Assembly: GCA_030426465.1 (NCBI GenBank) | Contig: JAUHYK010000001.1 | Span: forward strand, 62,001-126,000 | From: Alphaproteobacteria bacterium | GTDB taxonomy: Bacteria; Pseudomonadota; Alphaproteobacteria; Caulobacterales; Parvularculaceae | Length of the DNA: 64,000 nucleotides | Direction of reading: 5' to 3' | Part shown: piece after piece, positions 36,174 to 45,036 of the stretch | Layout of the letters: each line of letters opens with the position of its first letter | Position numbering within the stretch: the stretch's first letter is position 1 | Program-made: the position numbers and the translations under genes | The notes under the pieces: generated by a model | Databases searched by the model: none | What the model was told of the DNA's origin: nothing | The model's input: the letters and a program-made list of their open reading frames with translations, nothing else

Positions 36174-36545
36174 ATGGGAGCGCCCGTAATCCGTTTTGAC
36201 ATTGGCTGCCGCGACCAAGCGAAAACGGTCGCGTTCTATGAAAAGGTTTTTGACTGGACGCCAAAGCAGGCCCCGTTCAACACCGAAATGGAAACCGGCG
36301 GCGGCAAGGGCATTGACGGCGCCGTCACTGCGCTCGGCCACGAGCCGCACAACTATGTCATGATCTATCTTGAAGTCGCCGATATGGACGCGGCTTGCAA
36401 GGCGATCCGCGACGGCGGCGGCCAAGTGACCGTCGGGCCAGTGGAAATCCCCAGCGAGGCCCCGGGCGGCGGCGGAAAATTCGCCTGGTTCAAGGACCCT
36501 GAAGGCAATCAACTGGCGATTTTCGAACCGCCTGCAACAGCATAA
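36174..36545 (+). CDS. VOC-family protein
   Basis: The 123-residue protein is a single VOC (glyoxalase/bleomycin-resistance/dioxygenase) module: FDIGCRDQAKTVAFYEKVFDW at the start, MIYLEVADMDAACKAI in the middle and FAWFKDPEGNQLAIFE at the end, with metal-ligand-type acidic residues in the last strand. The reaction is not predictable. AGGAG lies eight bases before the ATG. It differs from the putative lipoprotein VOC at 14305. Confidence 0.88.
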   Translation: MGAPVIRFDIGCRDQAKTVAFYEKVFDWTPKQAPFNTEMETGGGKGIDGAVTALGHEPHNYVMIYLEVADMDAACKAIRDGGGQVTVGPVEIPSEAPGGGGKFAWFKDPEGNQLAIFEPPATA

Positions 36546-36572
36546 ATATCAACAAAAAAGGGGGATACCCAA

Positions 36573-37103
36573 ATGCTTCGCATCGCTTTGATTTACGGCG
36601 CCATTTCCGGCGCGATCACCATCGCCGTCATGAGCCTCGGCATTAACAGCACCGACACGCTCGGCGAAGGCTCCAGCAGCGCCCTCTTCGGTTACACGGT
36701 GATGCTGCTTGCACTGATCCTCATTTTCCTGGGGGTGAAGCGCTATCGCGATCGCGACCTTGGCGGCGTTATCAAATTTGCGCCGGCCTTTGGTCTTGGC
36801 CTCGCCATCGCCGCCTTATCGGGCGTTTTTTACGTGATTGGTTGGGAGATAAATCTCGCCGCCACCGATTACGCGTTCGTGGAGCAATATCCGGAAGCCG
36901 TCATCGCACAAAAAGAGGCGGCAGGCGTGAGCCCGGAACAGTTGCAAAAGCTAACCGAGGATATGGCGAAATTTGCTGAGCAATATCAAAACCCGCTATA
37001 TCGCTTACCCATTACCTTCATGGAAATCTTTCCCGTCGGTCTTATCGTGGCGTTGATTTCCGCCGCAATCCTGCGCAATCCGAAAGCCTTTCCGGCGCGC
37101 TAG
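36573..37103 (+). CDS. DUF4199 domain membrane protein
   Basis: The 176-residue protein has four hydrophobic helices (about residues 3-22, 38-57, 71-91, 148-168) with a charged periplasmic or cytoplasmic loop rich in Glu/Gln between the third and fourth. This is the DUF4199 layout. Function is unknown; family genes are commonly near short LuxR-type regulators, as seen here. AAAGGGGG precedes the ATG. Confidence 0.82.
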   Translation: MLRIALIYGAISGAITIAVMSLGINSTDTLGEGSSSALFGYTVMLLALILIFLGVKRYRDRDLGGVIKFAPAFGLGLAIAALSGVFYVIGWEINLAATDYAFVEQYPEAVIAQKEAAGVSPEQLQKLTEDMAKFAEQYQNPLYRLPITFMEIFPVGLIVALISAAILRNPKAFPAR

Positions 37104-37156
37104 ATTATCGTCGCTCACTTCATCCGGAAACCTGTTTCCACCCTGCGGCAGACGCT

Positions 37157-37642
37157 CTAACGCACTGAATCAATGAGGATTCTAAGGCGCGTTAGCTCAC
37201 CAAGCATGGCCTTCCAGTCGGCGCCGGGGGTCCCGTCTTTCAAGGCCGCCAGGCCCGGCGCAACAGCCTTGACCGCGCGGTCACGCGCGGCGCGGCCCGC
37301 CGGCGTCACCTTTACTCTCTTCACCCGGCGATCCTCCGTATCCGGAATAAGGTCGACATAATTCTTTTCCGTCAGCTTTTTCACCGTGGACGACATGGAC
37401 GGCTGGGCGACCTGCATCGCCGAGGCGATTTCACCGATCGTCTGTTGCACGCCAAGCCGCAATAAATGATTGAGAACGCCAAATTGCGCTAGGGTCAGTC
37501 CACCCGGCATTAGCCGTTCAAACTCACGATCAGCGAGATTGGAAATGATCGAAATTTCCGTCAGGACTTTGAACAGAACCGGATCGCCCGGCAGGCCCGC
37601 TTCTGCTTCTGCGCTGGAGAGGTCGTCATTTTTATCATTCAT
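37157..37642 (-). CDS. MarR-family transcription regulator
   Basis: MarR proteins are dimeric winged-helix repressors released by small ligands or oxidation. The 161-residue product has the domain at about residues 35-135: FGVLNHLLRLGVQQTIGEIA, recognition helix QVAQPSMSSTVKKLTEK and the wing DTEDRRVKRVKVTPAGRAA. It overlaps the end of the nitroreductase gene by eight bases and is transcribed with it, so it probably controls that operon through the symmetric sequence at 38825-38855. Confidence 0.92.
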   Translation of the reverse strand: MNDKNDDLSSAEAEAGLPGDPVLFKVLTEISIISNLADREFERLMPGGLTLAQFGVLNHLLRLGVQQTIGEIASAMQVAQPSMSSTVKKLTEKNYVDLIPDTEDRRVKRVKVTPAGRAARDRAVKAVAPGLAALKDGTPGADWKAMLGELTRLRILIDSVR

Positions 37643-38804
37643 CAGCGGCGATCAGCCTCGTCTCAAGAGGCCAGCGCGGCGCAGCGGGGCCGGGCTTGGC
37701 GTAGCCGAAACGGAACAGTCCCTGTAGCCGTCCGTCAACTGGCGCCGTCGGCGGCTCAAACCCAGTAAAGTCATGAATTTCTTCATATATTTCCGCCATC
37801 TCCGGAAATTCCTGCAACGCCTGACTGAAGGGCTGCATGGAAAGGTCAAGCGCTGTCGCCGCCAGATGCAGTCTCACCCAACCGGCGCCTGCGCGCAATT
37901 GATCCGTACGGGAATTAGCTGTTGTGGAAAGCCAGCCAAAGGCCATCGAGCTGTCAATATTGTTATTATAGAAGTCCAGCGTCGCCTGATAGGCGGCGGA
38001 GCCTTTCTCGTCCATTTTCTCTCTCGTCAGCATGCCAATTAAATGCGCCGCTTCCATAGCCGGACCAAAAAGAGAAATGCCGTCCGGGTCGGCGTTGATT
38101 TCATCATCGCCGATGCGCGTGAGCATTATGGATTCGTGACGCGTCGCATCTGTCTCCAGTTCGATGCGCCAACCTGCGCGGCAGATGGTTTTCAACGCCG
38201 CAACATTCGCCGCGTCATTCACCCATTCAAATTCTCCGTCACCGGGACGCAACACCTTATCGAGCGCATTCAATGTATCTGCACTAACAGGCCGGCTCTG
38301 ATCGAAAGCGACACGCGATGTGCGGCGGCTGAGAATCTGCGCAAATAAGGGGTCTTTGAGGCCAGTCTTCTCCACAAAACGCATGCTGGCGATGGGCCGG
38401 CCGTCAAGATTTGGGTGCGGCTCGCCGTCAGGAAAAGGCTCAACGTCAAGCGCGAACCCCTGTTCGGCCGTGGCAATACGCAGAAGCTCCAGAAACGCTC
38501 CGAGACCGATTACGATCTGCCGGTCCTGTGGATCGGTGTCGCGCAGGAGCCGGGTCTCATCGCAAAAAAGCGTAAGCGCGTCATCGCCATCAAGGCGAAT
38601 GAGCCAGGGCTGCATATTATGAGGGTTGGGCGCCAGCACCGCGTAGGAAAGCGCATCAAGGCGGATATCGCCGAAACCGGTTCCCGCAGCTCGCCACGGC
38701 GCGCGCGCCTTTGACAAACCCGAATGCAGCAGAGGCGCAAGCCCCGCACCCAACAGGACCACCGCACCAGCGCCAGTCCATAAAATCGCTCGTCTAGTGA
38801 CCAT
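37635..38804 (-). CDS. Acg-type nitroreductase-family protein
   Basis: The 389-residue protein begins with an N-terminal hydrophobic helix (about residues 8-26) preceded by RR, so it may be membrane-anchored or Tat-exported. It continues with a nitroreductase-like flavin fold of the Acg subgroup: APNPHNMQPWLIRL near residue 60 and RRTSRVAFDQSRPV mid-protein. Acg proteins sequester FMN and lack classical nitroreductase activity. Coupled to a MarR regulator, which suggests induction by a toxic or redox signal. Confidence 0.82.
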   Translation of the reverse strand: MVTRRAILWTGAGAVVLLGAGLAPLLHSGLSKARAPWRAAGTGFGDIRLDALSYAVLAPNPHNMQPWLIRLDGDDALTLFCDETRLLRDTDPQDRQIVIGLGAFLELLRIATAEQGFALDVEPFPDGEPHPNLDGRPIASMRFVEKTGLKDPLFAQILSRRTSRVAFDQSRPVSADTLNALDKVLRPGDGEFEWVNDAANVAALKTICRAGWRIELETDATRHESIMLTRIGDDEINADPDGISLFGPAMEAAHLIGMLTREKMDEKGSAAYQATLDFYNNNIDSSMAFGWLSTTANSRTDQLRAGAGWVRLHLAATALDLSMQPFSQALQEFPEMAEIYEEIHDFTGFEPPTAPVDGRLQGLFRFGYAKPGPAAPRWPLETRLIAADE

Positions 38805-38824
38805 GGTTTCTCCTCCCGGCTCAT

Positions 38825-38855
38825 ATATAGACGCCTATTATATAGATGTCTATAT
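38825..38855. promoter_or_regulatory. Likely MarR operator upstream of the nitroreductase operon
   Basis: ATATAGAC (38825-38832) and GTCTATAT (38848-38855) are perfect inverted repeats. Inside lie two near-palindromic ten-mers, TAGACGCCTA and TAGATGTCTA, 15 bases apart. The site is AT-rich, 20 bases before the nitroreductase ATG, well placed for repression by the MarR protein of the same operon. Confidence 0.65.
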
Positions 38856-38869
38856 TTATACGCCATCTA

Positions 38870-39053
38870 GATCCAGCGAATGAAAGATTATGGCCAATTT
38901 ATACAATCAGTCTTCGAAAAAACCCGCCATATGATCGCCCGTGGCGCGCCAGTGGGAGAGTCGTTTTCTAAACGGCGGCCGCCATAAAGTCTCAGGGGGA
39001 GACCCGTGGGGGGATGGGAACGCCGCGGCGCCGTCAGGCCCGCGGTTTTTTCA
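38870..39053 (+). ncRNA. Candidate structured small RNA (unidentified)
   Basis: No gene lies between the nitroreductase start and the GST end. On the plus strand this stretch has a GC-rich palindrome GGCGGCCGCC, a hairpin GTCTC-AGGGG-GAGAC, and a final CCGCGG...CCGCGG stem followed by six T residues, which looks like an intrinsic terminator although no plus-strand gene precedes it. I could not match it to a known RNA family. Confidence 0.3.
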
Positions 39054-39076
39054 TGCGCCCATCCAGAATTATCTCG

Positions 39077-39694
39077 TCAGGGTTTAAGCGCGGAGGCGCG
39101 TTTCCACCCATCGCGCTCACACAGCCGCGCGAAATAGGCGGCGGTCTTTTCCCCCATCAACTTCCCATTCCGGGAGACCTTCACCAGAAACAGGATGTAG
39201 CCGACAGAAATGTCGGCGAGGGAAAACTCGTCCAGCAAATAGCCGTCAGCGTCGAGGTTGCTTTCGAGGAAATTCAGACAGGTCTTCATCTCCCCTTCCG
39301 CCCAGAGACGCATGGACTCAATCCGGAACTCTTCAGGCAACAGCATGGAGTGACCGAGCAACTGGCCCACATAGCCGCCCATCCCAGCCTCTCCGAACTC
39401 CATCCATTGCAGATAATCTCCATAATCCGCATGCGAAGCATTTCGGCTCAGCGCGCCGTTGGCGTATTTGTTTGAAAGATATTCGATGATGGCGACGGAT
39501 TCGACCATGCGTTTATCGCCATCGAAAAAAACCGGCGTCTTGCCGAGTGGATTGAGTTTCAAATATTCCGGCTCTTTCAGTATCGCGCGATCAAAAACCC
39601 GTGTCTCAATCTCAAGATCAAGCCCCAGCTCATAACCCGCCCACGCCACACGCAAGCTGCGCGTCATGGGAAAATGTATAAGTTTCAATGACAT
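39077..39694 (-). CDS. Glutathione S-transferase family protein
   Basis: From ATG 39694 this protein has 205 residues: the GST N-terminal domain starts MSLKLIHFPMTRSLRVAW, has NPLGKTPVFFDGD and the glutathione-binding VESVAIIEYLSNKY, and the helical C-terminal domain carries FSLADISVGYILFL. The substrate is unknown. An earlier in-frame start at 39781 would add a cysteine/histidine-rich stretch that does not resemble GSTs. Divergent from cydA. Confidence 0.9.
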   Translation of the reverse strand: MSLKLIHFPMTRSLRVAWAGYELGLDLEIETRVFDRAILKEPEYLKLNPLGKTPVFFDGDKRMVESVAIIEYLSNKYANGALSRNASHADYGDYLQWMEFGEAGMGGYVGQLLGHSMLLPEEFRIESMRLWAEGEMKTCLNFLESNLDADGYLLDEFSLADISVGYILFLVKVSRNGKLMGEKTAAYFARLCERDGWKRASALKP

Positions 39695-39854
39695 AAATCC
39701 TCCGTTGCGTTCAGCATAAAAGCCTTCCGCATGGAGGCAAGGCTGATGCGCAGGCGATGTGCATGAGGACCAATGCGGCAACAGGTCCCTGGGGTCGCAG
39801 CTTTCGCCTGATGTTGCGACCGCCTATAGGAAGCGCACGCAACGGAGTTTCCTG

Positions 39855-41255
39855 ATGGAACTTGACGCGTTAATCCTGTCGCGGCTGCAATTTGCTTTTG
39901 TTGTCGCGTTTCACATTATGTTTCCCGCTTTCACGATCGGGCTCGCTTCCTTTTTGGCGGTCTGTGAAGGTTTGTGGCTGAAAACGAAACGCGACGTTTT
40001 CCTGAAGCTCTATCTGCACTGGGTGAAAATTTTCGCCCTCGCCTTCGCCATGGGCGTCGTCTCCGGCGTGGTCATGAGCTACCAGTTCGGCACCAACTGG
40101 TCCGTGTTCTCTGACAAGGCCGGCTCGGTCATCGGCCCTCTGCTTGGCTATGAAGTGCTGACCGCGTTTTTCCTCGAAGCAACGTTTCTCGGCGTCATGC
40201 TGTTCGGCTGGAAACGGGTTGGACGAAGGCTGCATTTCATCGCCACCTGCGCCGTCGCCATCGGCACCACCATCTCCGCCTTCTGGATTCTCTCCGCCAA
40301 TAGCTGGATGCAGACGCCCGTCGGCTACGCCATAGACGCGGCGGGGAATTTCTATGCGACGGACTGGCTCGAAGTGATTTTCAGCCCGAGCTTTCCCTCG
40401 CGCTTCGTTCACATGATGCTTGCGGCCTATATTACGACAGCCGCCGTTGTGATGGCCGCCGGCGCAATACAGGTTTTGCGCAACCGCGTGGCCGAGGCGA
40501 CCCGTTATCAGATGCGCATGGCGGCGGGCACGCTGGCCCTCCTGATGCCGCTTCAGATCTGGGCCGGTCACTGGTCCGGTGAGATCGCCCATGAATATCA
40601 GCCCGCCAAAGTCGCCGCGATGGAAGGCTGGTGGGAAAGCGCCGACAAACAAGGCACAATCCTCTTCGGAATCCCGGACGAAGAAGCCGAGATAACCCGC
40701 CTCAAAGTCGAGATCCCTAACACCAGCGATTATCTTTTCCCCGGCGCGGAAGAGCTGCACGGCCTCAAGGAATTTTCGAAGGAGGACCGGCCGCCGGTTT
40801 TCATCACCTTCTGGGCTTTCCGCATCATGGTCGGGGCTGGGCTCGCCATGCTGGTCATCGGCTGGTGGGGCTTGTGGCTCTGGCGCAAGGACCGCATCCA
40901 GAAACCCGGGCTATTTCATTGGCTCGCCGTCCCCGGCGGCGCGCTCGGTTTTGTCGCTGTCATCTCGGGCTGGGTCACAGCCGAAGTGGGCCGTCAGCCT
41001 TACACCGTATACGGAGTGTTGCGGACAGAGGACAGTGTGGCGCCCGTCGCCGCCGGTCAGGTCGGAACGACTCTCCTGATTTTCATGGTTGTCTACGCCA
41101 TCGTTTTCACGGCCGGGGTTGTCTATATGGCGCGCATCGCCACGCGCGGCTTCGACGATGAACCCGCAGGGCCCCCGGAGGAAGAACGGCGCGCGCCGGG
41201 CTCTCCCATGGGCGCCGTCGATGAACCCGCCAAAACCGCAGAAGATGAAGATTAG
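39855..41255 (+). CDS. cydA: Cytochrome bd-type quinol oxidase subunit I (CioA-like)
   Basis: Subunit I holds haems b558, b595 and d and oxidises quinol, reducing O2 without proton pumping. The 466-residue product has the N-terminal SRLQFAFVVAFHIMFP with a haem-ligand histidine, the conserved GRQPYTVYGVLRT near residue 380, and about nine membrane helices. The Q-loop is short, as in the cyanide-insensitive CioA group. GGAGTTTCC lies before the ATG. cydB follows after nine bases, then an overlapping microprotein gene. Confidence 0.94.
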   Translation: MELDALILSRLQFAFVVAFHIMFPAFTIGLASFLAVCEGLWLKTKRDVFLKLYLHWVKIFALAFAMGVVSGVVMSYQFGTNWSVFSDKAGSVIGPLLGYEVLTAFFLEATFLGVMLFGWKRVGRRLHFIATCAVAIGTTISAFWILSANSWMQTPVGYAIDAAGNFYATDWLEVIFSPSFPSRFVHMMLAAYITTAAVVMAAGAIQVLRNRVAEATRYQMRMAAGTLALLMPLQIWAGHWSGEIAHEYQPAKVAAMEGWWESADKQGTILFGIPDEEAEITRLKVEIPNTSDYLFPGAEELHGLKEFSKEDRPPVFITFWAFRIMVGAGLAMLVIGWWGLWLWRKDRIQKPGLFHWLAVPGGALGFVAVISGWVTAEVGRQPYTVYGVLRTEDSVAPVAAGQVGTTLLIFMVVYAIVFTAGVVYMARIATRGFDDEPAGPPEEERRAPGSPMGAVDEPAKTAEDED

Positions 41256-41264
41256 GAGGCGAGA

Positions 41265-42302
41265 ATGGATCTGCCGCTGATCTGGGCCGGGCTCATCGCC
41301 GTCGCGGTCATGCTCTATGTGCTTCTCGACGGGTTCGATCTTGGCGTCGGCATGCTCTGTCATTTCGCCGATAACGAGGAAGAGCGCTCAATTATGACAG
41401 CCACCATCGAACCGGTCTGGGACGGCAATGAAACCTGGCTGGTGCTCGGCGGCGGCGGACTTTTCGCAGCCTTTCCCCTCGCTTACGCGATCATTATGCC
41501 GGCTTTCTATTTGCCTATTATTATCATGCTGGCGGCGTTGATTTTTCGCGGCGTCGCGTTTGAATTCCGCCACAAAGCGGTGCGCAAAACCACAAAGCGT
41601 TTCTGGAACGGCGCTTTCGCCGGCGGCTCCTTCGCCGCTGCTGCGATGCAGGGACTGATCCTTGGCGCCTTTATCCAAGGGGTCGCCGTTGAAGGCCGCG
41701 CCTATGCGGGCGGAGCGTTTGACTGGCTGACGCCGTTTTCATTGCTCACCTCGGCCTCCGTAATTATCGGCTATGTGCTGCTTGGCGCCTGCTGGCTGGT
41801 GCTGAAAACCGAGGGCGTGACGCAACAGGGCGCCCGGAAATGGGCGCGCCGGGCGCTCCTCGGCGCCACCATCGCCATGGCCGCCGTAAGCCTCGCAACC
41901 CTTTCCATCGATCCGCGCGTGACGGAACGTTGGGGCGTTTCCATGGCGGCTATCGATTTTTCAAAATTCATCATGGTCGCGCCGGTGCCAATCATTACAG
42001 CCGCTCTGATTGCCTGGTTGTGGCGCGACATTGTGATGAAACCGGAAAGCGCGCCGGACTGGCGGCCTTATCTTCTCGCCGCCGGGGTTTTTCTCACCGG
42101 CTATGTCGGCCTCGCGGTCTCTCTGTTTCCCTATAACGTACCCTTCGCCAAGACCATTTGGGAAACGGCGGCGCGCGACAATGCGCTAGGGCTGATGCTC
42201 GCCGGCGCCGGGGTGATGCTGCCCGTGATTCTGATCTACACCGTTTATGTCTATTCCCTGTTCTGGGGGAAGGTGAAGCCTGGCGACGGCTATCATGGCT
42301 GA
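41265..42302 (+). CDS. cydB: Cytochrome bd-type quinol oxidase subunit II (CioB-like)
   Basis: The 345-residue protein matches CydB: MDLPLIWAGLIAVAVMLYVLLDGFDLGVGML at the N-terminus is shown here only in part as LLDGFDLGVGML, then PVWDGNETWLVLGGG, FRGVAFEFRHK and a C-terminal YTVYVYSLFWGKV. It binds no haem in the main family but stabilises subunit I and the quinol site. GGAGG precedes the ATG. Its last eight bases overlap the start of a 52-residue microprotein gene. Confidence 0.95.
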   Translation: MDLPLIWAGLIAVAVMLYVLLDGFDLGVGMLCHFADNEEERSIMTATIEPVWDGNETWLVLGGGGLFAAFPLAYAIIMPAFYLPIIIMLAALIFRGVAFEFRHKAVRKTTKRFWNGAFAGGSFAAAAMQGLILGAFIQGVAVEGRAYAGGAFDWLTPFSLLTSASVIIGYVLLGACWLVLKTEGVTQQGARKWARRALLGATIAMAAVSLATLSIDPRVTERWGVSMAAIDFSKFIMVAPVPIITAALIAWLWRDIVMKPESAPDWRPYLLAAGVFLTGYVGLAVSLFPYNVPFAKTIWETAARDNALGLMLAGAGVMLPVILIYTVYVYSLFWGKVKPGDGYHG

Positions 42303-42453
42303 GCGCTTCAACCCCGTAGGACCGCCGTCAGATAATGAAAAACCGGCGCCGCTCGGACGCCGGTTCTTTTGGTTTTTCGCGCTGGCCCTGGCAAGCCTCG
42401 CTGCGGTGGCGAGCCTCGCTTATCTCCTGCGAGCAATCCTGTTTTCCGCCTGA
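42295..42453 (+). CDS. DUF2474-like single-helix microprotein of the bd oxidase operon
   Basis: This 52-residue frame begins at an ATG inside the end of cydB (ATGGCTGA overlap). After a soluble PVGPPSDNEKPAP stretch it has RRFFWFFALALASLAAVA, a single membrane helix, then LAYLLRAILFSA. The arrangement and sequence fit DUF2474/CydX-type small subunits that stabilise bd oxidases. A terminator-like stem (42341-42365) lies within the frame, so transcription may stop partway. It is below usual gene-length cut-offs and easy to miss. Confidence 0.7.
   Translation: MAERFNPVGPPSDNEKPAPLGRRFFWFFALALASLAAVASLAYLLRAILFSA
42341..42377 (+). terminator. Intragenic stem-loop at the cydAB 3' end
   Basis: AACCGGCG (42341-42348) pairs with CGCCGGTT (42358-42365), followed by CTTTTGGTTTTT. 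It resembles an intrinsic terminator but falls inside the microprotein frame, so it may attenuate rather than end the transcript. Confidence 0.45.
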
Positions 42454-42456
42454 TCC

Positions 42457-43728
42457 TTATGTGTTCATTGAATCGAAGAAGTCGCGGTTGGACTTCGTCT
42501 GTTTAAGCTTGTCGATCAGGAACTCGATAGCATCGGAAACGCCCATGGGCGACAGGATGCGGCGCAGGACAAAGATTTTCTGCATGTCGGCCTTCGAAGT
42601 GATGAGGTCTTCCTTGCGCGTGCCTGACTTGGCGATGTCGATAGCCGGATAGGTCCGCTTGTCCGCAACCTTGCGGTCGAGGATCAGCTCGGAGTTGCCG
42701 GTGCCCTTGAACTCTTCGAAGATCACCTCGTCCATTTTCGAGCCGGTCTCAATCAGCGCGGTGGCGATAATGGTGAGCGATCCGCCTTCCTCGATGTTCC
42801 GCGCGGCGCCGAAAAAGCGTTTCGGGCGCTGTAGCGCATTGGCGTCGACGCCGCCGGTCAAAACCTTGCCCGAAGACGGCACGACCGTGTTGTAGGCGCG
42901 GCCAAGGCGGGTGATGGAATCGAGCAGGATCACGACATCGCGGCCATGTTCAACAAGGCGTTTGGCCTTTTCGATGACCATTTCCGCAACCGCAACGTGA
43001 CGCGTCGCCGGTTCGTCAAAGGTCGAGGATACAACCTCGCCCTTCACCGAGCGCTGCATGTCGGTCACTTCTTCCGGGCGCTCATCGATCAGCAAGACGA
43101 TCAGGTAACATTCAGGATGATTGGTCGCGATGGAGTGAGCGATGTTTTGCAGGATGACGGTTTTACCGGTCCGCGGCGGCGCAGTGATGAGCCCGCGCTG
43201 GCCCTTGCCCAACGGCGCCACAAGATCGATGACCCGGCCCGTCAGGTCCTTGGTCTTTTCGCCCTCGGTTTCCATCTTCAGGCGCTCATCAGGATAGAGC
43301 GGCGTCAGATTGTCGAAATGCACCTTGTGGCGGGCCTTTTCCGGCTCTTCGAAATTGATCGTGTGAACCTTCAGGAGTGCGAAATACCGCTCGCCGTCTT
43401 TCGGGCTGCGGATCTCACCCTTTACCGTGTCGCCAGTGCGAAGCGCGAAACGGCGGATCTGGTTTGGCGAGACATAAATATCATCGGGGCCCGCGAGATA
43501 ATTCGCATCCGGCGAGCGCAAGAACCCGAAGCCATCAGACAGAACTTCCAGAACGCCGCCGCCGTGAATTTCAACTTCAAGATCGGCAAGCTCTTTCAGG
43601 ATTGAAAACAGCATGTCCTGCTTGCGCATGGTCGAGGCGTTTTCAACCTCAAGCTCCTCGGCGAACGCCAGAAGTTCGGCCGGCGTTTTTTCTTTGAGCT
43701 CATCGAGCGTCATAGTTTTAGGCAGCAT
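42457..43728 (-). CDS. rho: Transcription termination factor Rho
   Basis: Rho is the hexameric RNA helicase that ends transcription at unstructured C-rich RNA. From ATG 43728 ([11 protein letters not shown]) the protein has 423 residues. The N-terminal helical and OSB domains ([20 protein letters not shown]) bind RNA; the ATPase core has Walker [12 protein letters not shown], Walker [15 protein letters not shown], the Q-loop and the R-loop ([19 protein letters not shown]). GAGG precedes the chosen ATG. A sigma-70-like promoter lies at 43857-43884. Confidence 0.96.
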   Translation of the reverse strand: MLPKTMTLDELKEKTPAELLAFAEELEVENASTMRKQDMLFSILKELADLEVEIHGGGVLEVLSDGFGFLRSPDANYLAGPDDIYVSPNQIRRFALRTGDTVKGEIRSPKDGERYFALLKVHTINFEEPEKARHKVHFDNLTPLYPDERLKMETEGEKTKDLTGRVIDLVAPLGKGQRGLITAPPRTGKTVILQNIAHSIATNHPECYLIVLLIDERPEEVTDMQRSVKGEVVSSTFDEPATRHVAVAEMVIEKAKRLVEHGRDVVILLDSITRLGRAYNTVVPSSGKVLTGGVDANALQRPKRFFGAARNIEEGGSLTIIATALIETGSKMDEVIFEEFKGTGNSELILDRKVADKRTYPAIDIAKSGTRKEDLITSKADMQKIFVLRRILSPMGVSDAIEFLIDKLKQTKSNRDFFDSMNT

Positions 43729-44051
43729 GGAAAGCCTCAATCGGGAAAAGACCCGCGCTGAAAAGGGCGGGTAAGGGAGAACCAGCGATGGAAATACGGA
43801 GCGCGCGGAGGGCGACCTTGCGGGCCGGACGGCGCTGATAAGGAAAGTTTGGAGTAGATATAGGCGAAAAGTCCGCGCCGTCAATGATCGAGATCAAGTC
43901 CCTTCGAGGCTCCGGAGAGGCTCCATATCCGGTTTCCTTGACAGGCGGGCTCCCTGTTCAGAGCCTTGCCGACCATCAGTTCGAACCAGTTTCTTCAGCC
44001 CCTATTTACCGTTTTCGCCTTTAATCATTCGCCTCAATGGGGGCTTTTTCT
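43729..44051. other. Gene-free region between rho and a lipoprotein gene
   Basis: These 323 bases hold the rho promoter and leader on the minus strand and the upstream region of the plus-strand lipoprotein gene. A TTGACA at about 43937 could be its -35 element but has no clear -10. No coding frame or RNA family was recognised. Confidence 0.5.
43857..43884 (-). promoter_or_regulatory. Candidate sigma-70-type promoter for rho
   Basis: On the minus strand, TTGACG (43884-43879) and TATATC (43862-43857) are separated by 16 bases. The start site would be near 43850, leaving a leader of about 120 bases before the rho ATG; rho genes are often autoregulated through such leaders. Confidence 0.55.
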
Positions 44052-44579
44052 ATGGTTCGTCAGGGTCCGGTTCGTGCTGTGGCGGCTTTTAGCGCAGCTC
44101 TTCTCGCTGCCGGTTGCAGCGGTGAAACTCCGAAACCGACAATTCTCGACGCGGCGGCCGTCTATGCCGACCATGAAGGTCTCCTGCATTCTGTCCGCGC
44201 GGCCTATCCCGGCCCTTACGAAGATTTTGTGCGGATACCGGCCCGTGATCCTGCAAAAGCGGACCCCATGGATACGGACTTCCTGAAATTTCTACGCGAG
44301 GAAATTCCCGTCGAGTTCATCGACTTCTTCCCTATCGGCGACAGCGGCAAGGATGAGCTTGATGTGGTTCTCTGGCGGTATAACGCCGGCAATCACTGGA
44401 ACACGGTGAGCTTGGTTTATTTCAGCATGGCCATGACCTTCGCTCAGGGCGAAGAGAACATGCGCGCTTTCGATCGCTGCGACGAAGAAGCCCTCGACTG
44501 GCTTCAGGCCCAAAAGCAGCCGGCCTCAGCTTTTTGCCATATCAATGATCACTGGCTCGCCTATCAGAAGGTCGAATAG
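44052..44579 (+). CDS. Hypothetical lipoprotein
   Basis: From ATG 44052 the 175-residue product has a lipoprotein signal (AVAAFSAALLAAGCSG) with cysteine near residue 22, then a soluble domain with no family I recognise. It is rich in aromatic and acidic residues; the central EIPVEFIDFFPIGDSGKDELD and the C-terminal HINDHWLAYQKVE stand out. It converges with hemJ with ten bases between stops. An upstream in-frame ATG at 44037 adds five residues. Likely an envelope protein. Confidence 0.78.
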   Translation: MVRQGPVRAVAAFSAALLAAGCSGETPKPTILDAAAVYADHEGLLHSVRAAYPGPYEDFVRIPARDPAKADPMDTDFLKFLREEIPVEFIDFFPIGDSGKDELDVVLWRYNAGNHWNTVSLVYFSMAMTFAQGEENMRAFDRCDEEALDWLQAQKQPASAFCHINDHWLAYQKVE

Positions 44580-44589
44580 GCGCCAAGCT

Positions 44590-45036
44590 CTAGAACGGCT
44601 TCACGATCACCATGATAACGATGACGATGAGTGCAAGGAACGGCGCTTCATTCATGATCCGCCAGAATTTCTCTGTGCGCGGGCGCTCGCCTTTTTCAAA
44701 TTGGCGGCGCGACGAAGCGTAAAACCCATGGATAGCCGAGATGATGACCACCAGCGCCAGTTTCACATGAAACCACCCGGCCGACAGGATCGATGGGTTC
44801 GCAATCAGCATCAAAATCCCCAAGACCCAGACGAGAACCATCGAAGGATTGATGATCCCCTTCAACAAGCGGCGCTGCATCTGGATAAAATAGCGCTCGG
44901 CTTCACCGCCTTTTTCCGATTGATGTTGATAGATAAACAGCCGCGGCAGATACATCATCCCCGCCATCCAGGCGATGACCATGATCAGGTGGAACGATTT
45001 AATCCACAGATAGGCGCCCGACAGAAATTCAGCCAT
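44590..45036 (-). CDS. hemJ: Protoporphyrinogen oxidase HemJ
   Basis: HemJ converts protoporphyrinogen IX to protoporphyrin IX in the inner membrane. The 148-residue protein has four hydrophobic helices and the conserved histidine region WIKSFHLIMVIAWMAGMMYLPRLF near its start in part as SFHLIMVIAWMAG, with RLLKGIINPSM and WFHVKLALV further on. The next enzyme upstream in the pathway, HemE, is encoded immediately before it with a one-base overlap, so two haem steps share a transcript. Position beside the origin is typical of alphaproteobacteria. Confidence 0.92.
   Translation of the reverse strand: MAEFLSGAYLWIKSFHLIMVIAWMAGMMYLPRLFIYQHQSEKGGEAERYFIQMQRRLLKGIINPSMVLVWVLGILMLIANPSILSAGWFHVKLALVVIISAIHGFYASSRRQFEKGERPRTEKFWRIMNEAPFLALIVIVIMVIVKPF

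Noticed and set aside
43965-43995. GTTCGAACC-type sequence reminiscent of a tRNA T-loop
   Set aside because: No acceptor, D or anticodon stems could be assembled around it; no tRNA gene was found in the window.
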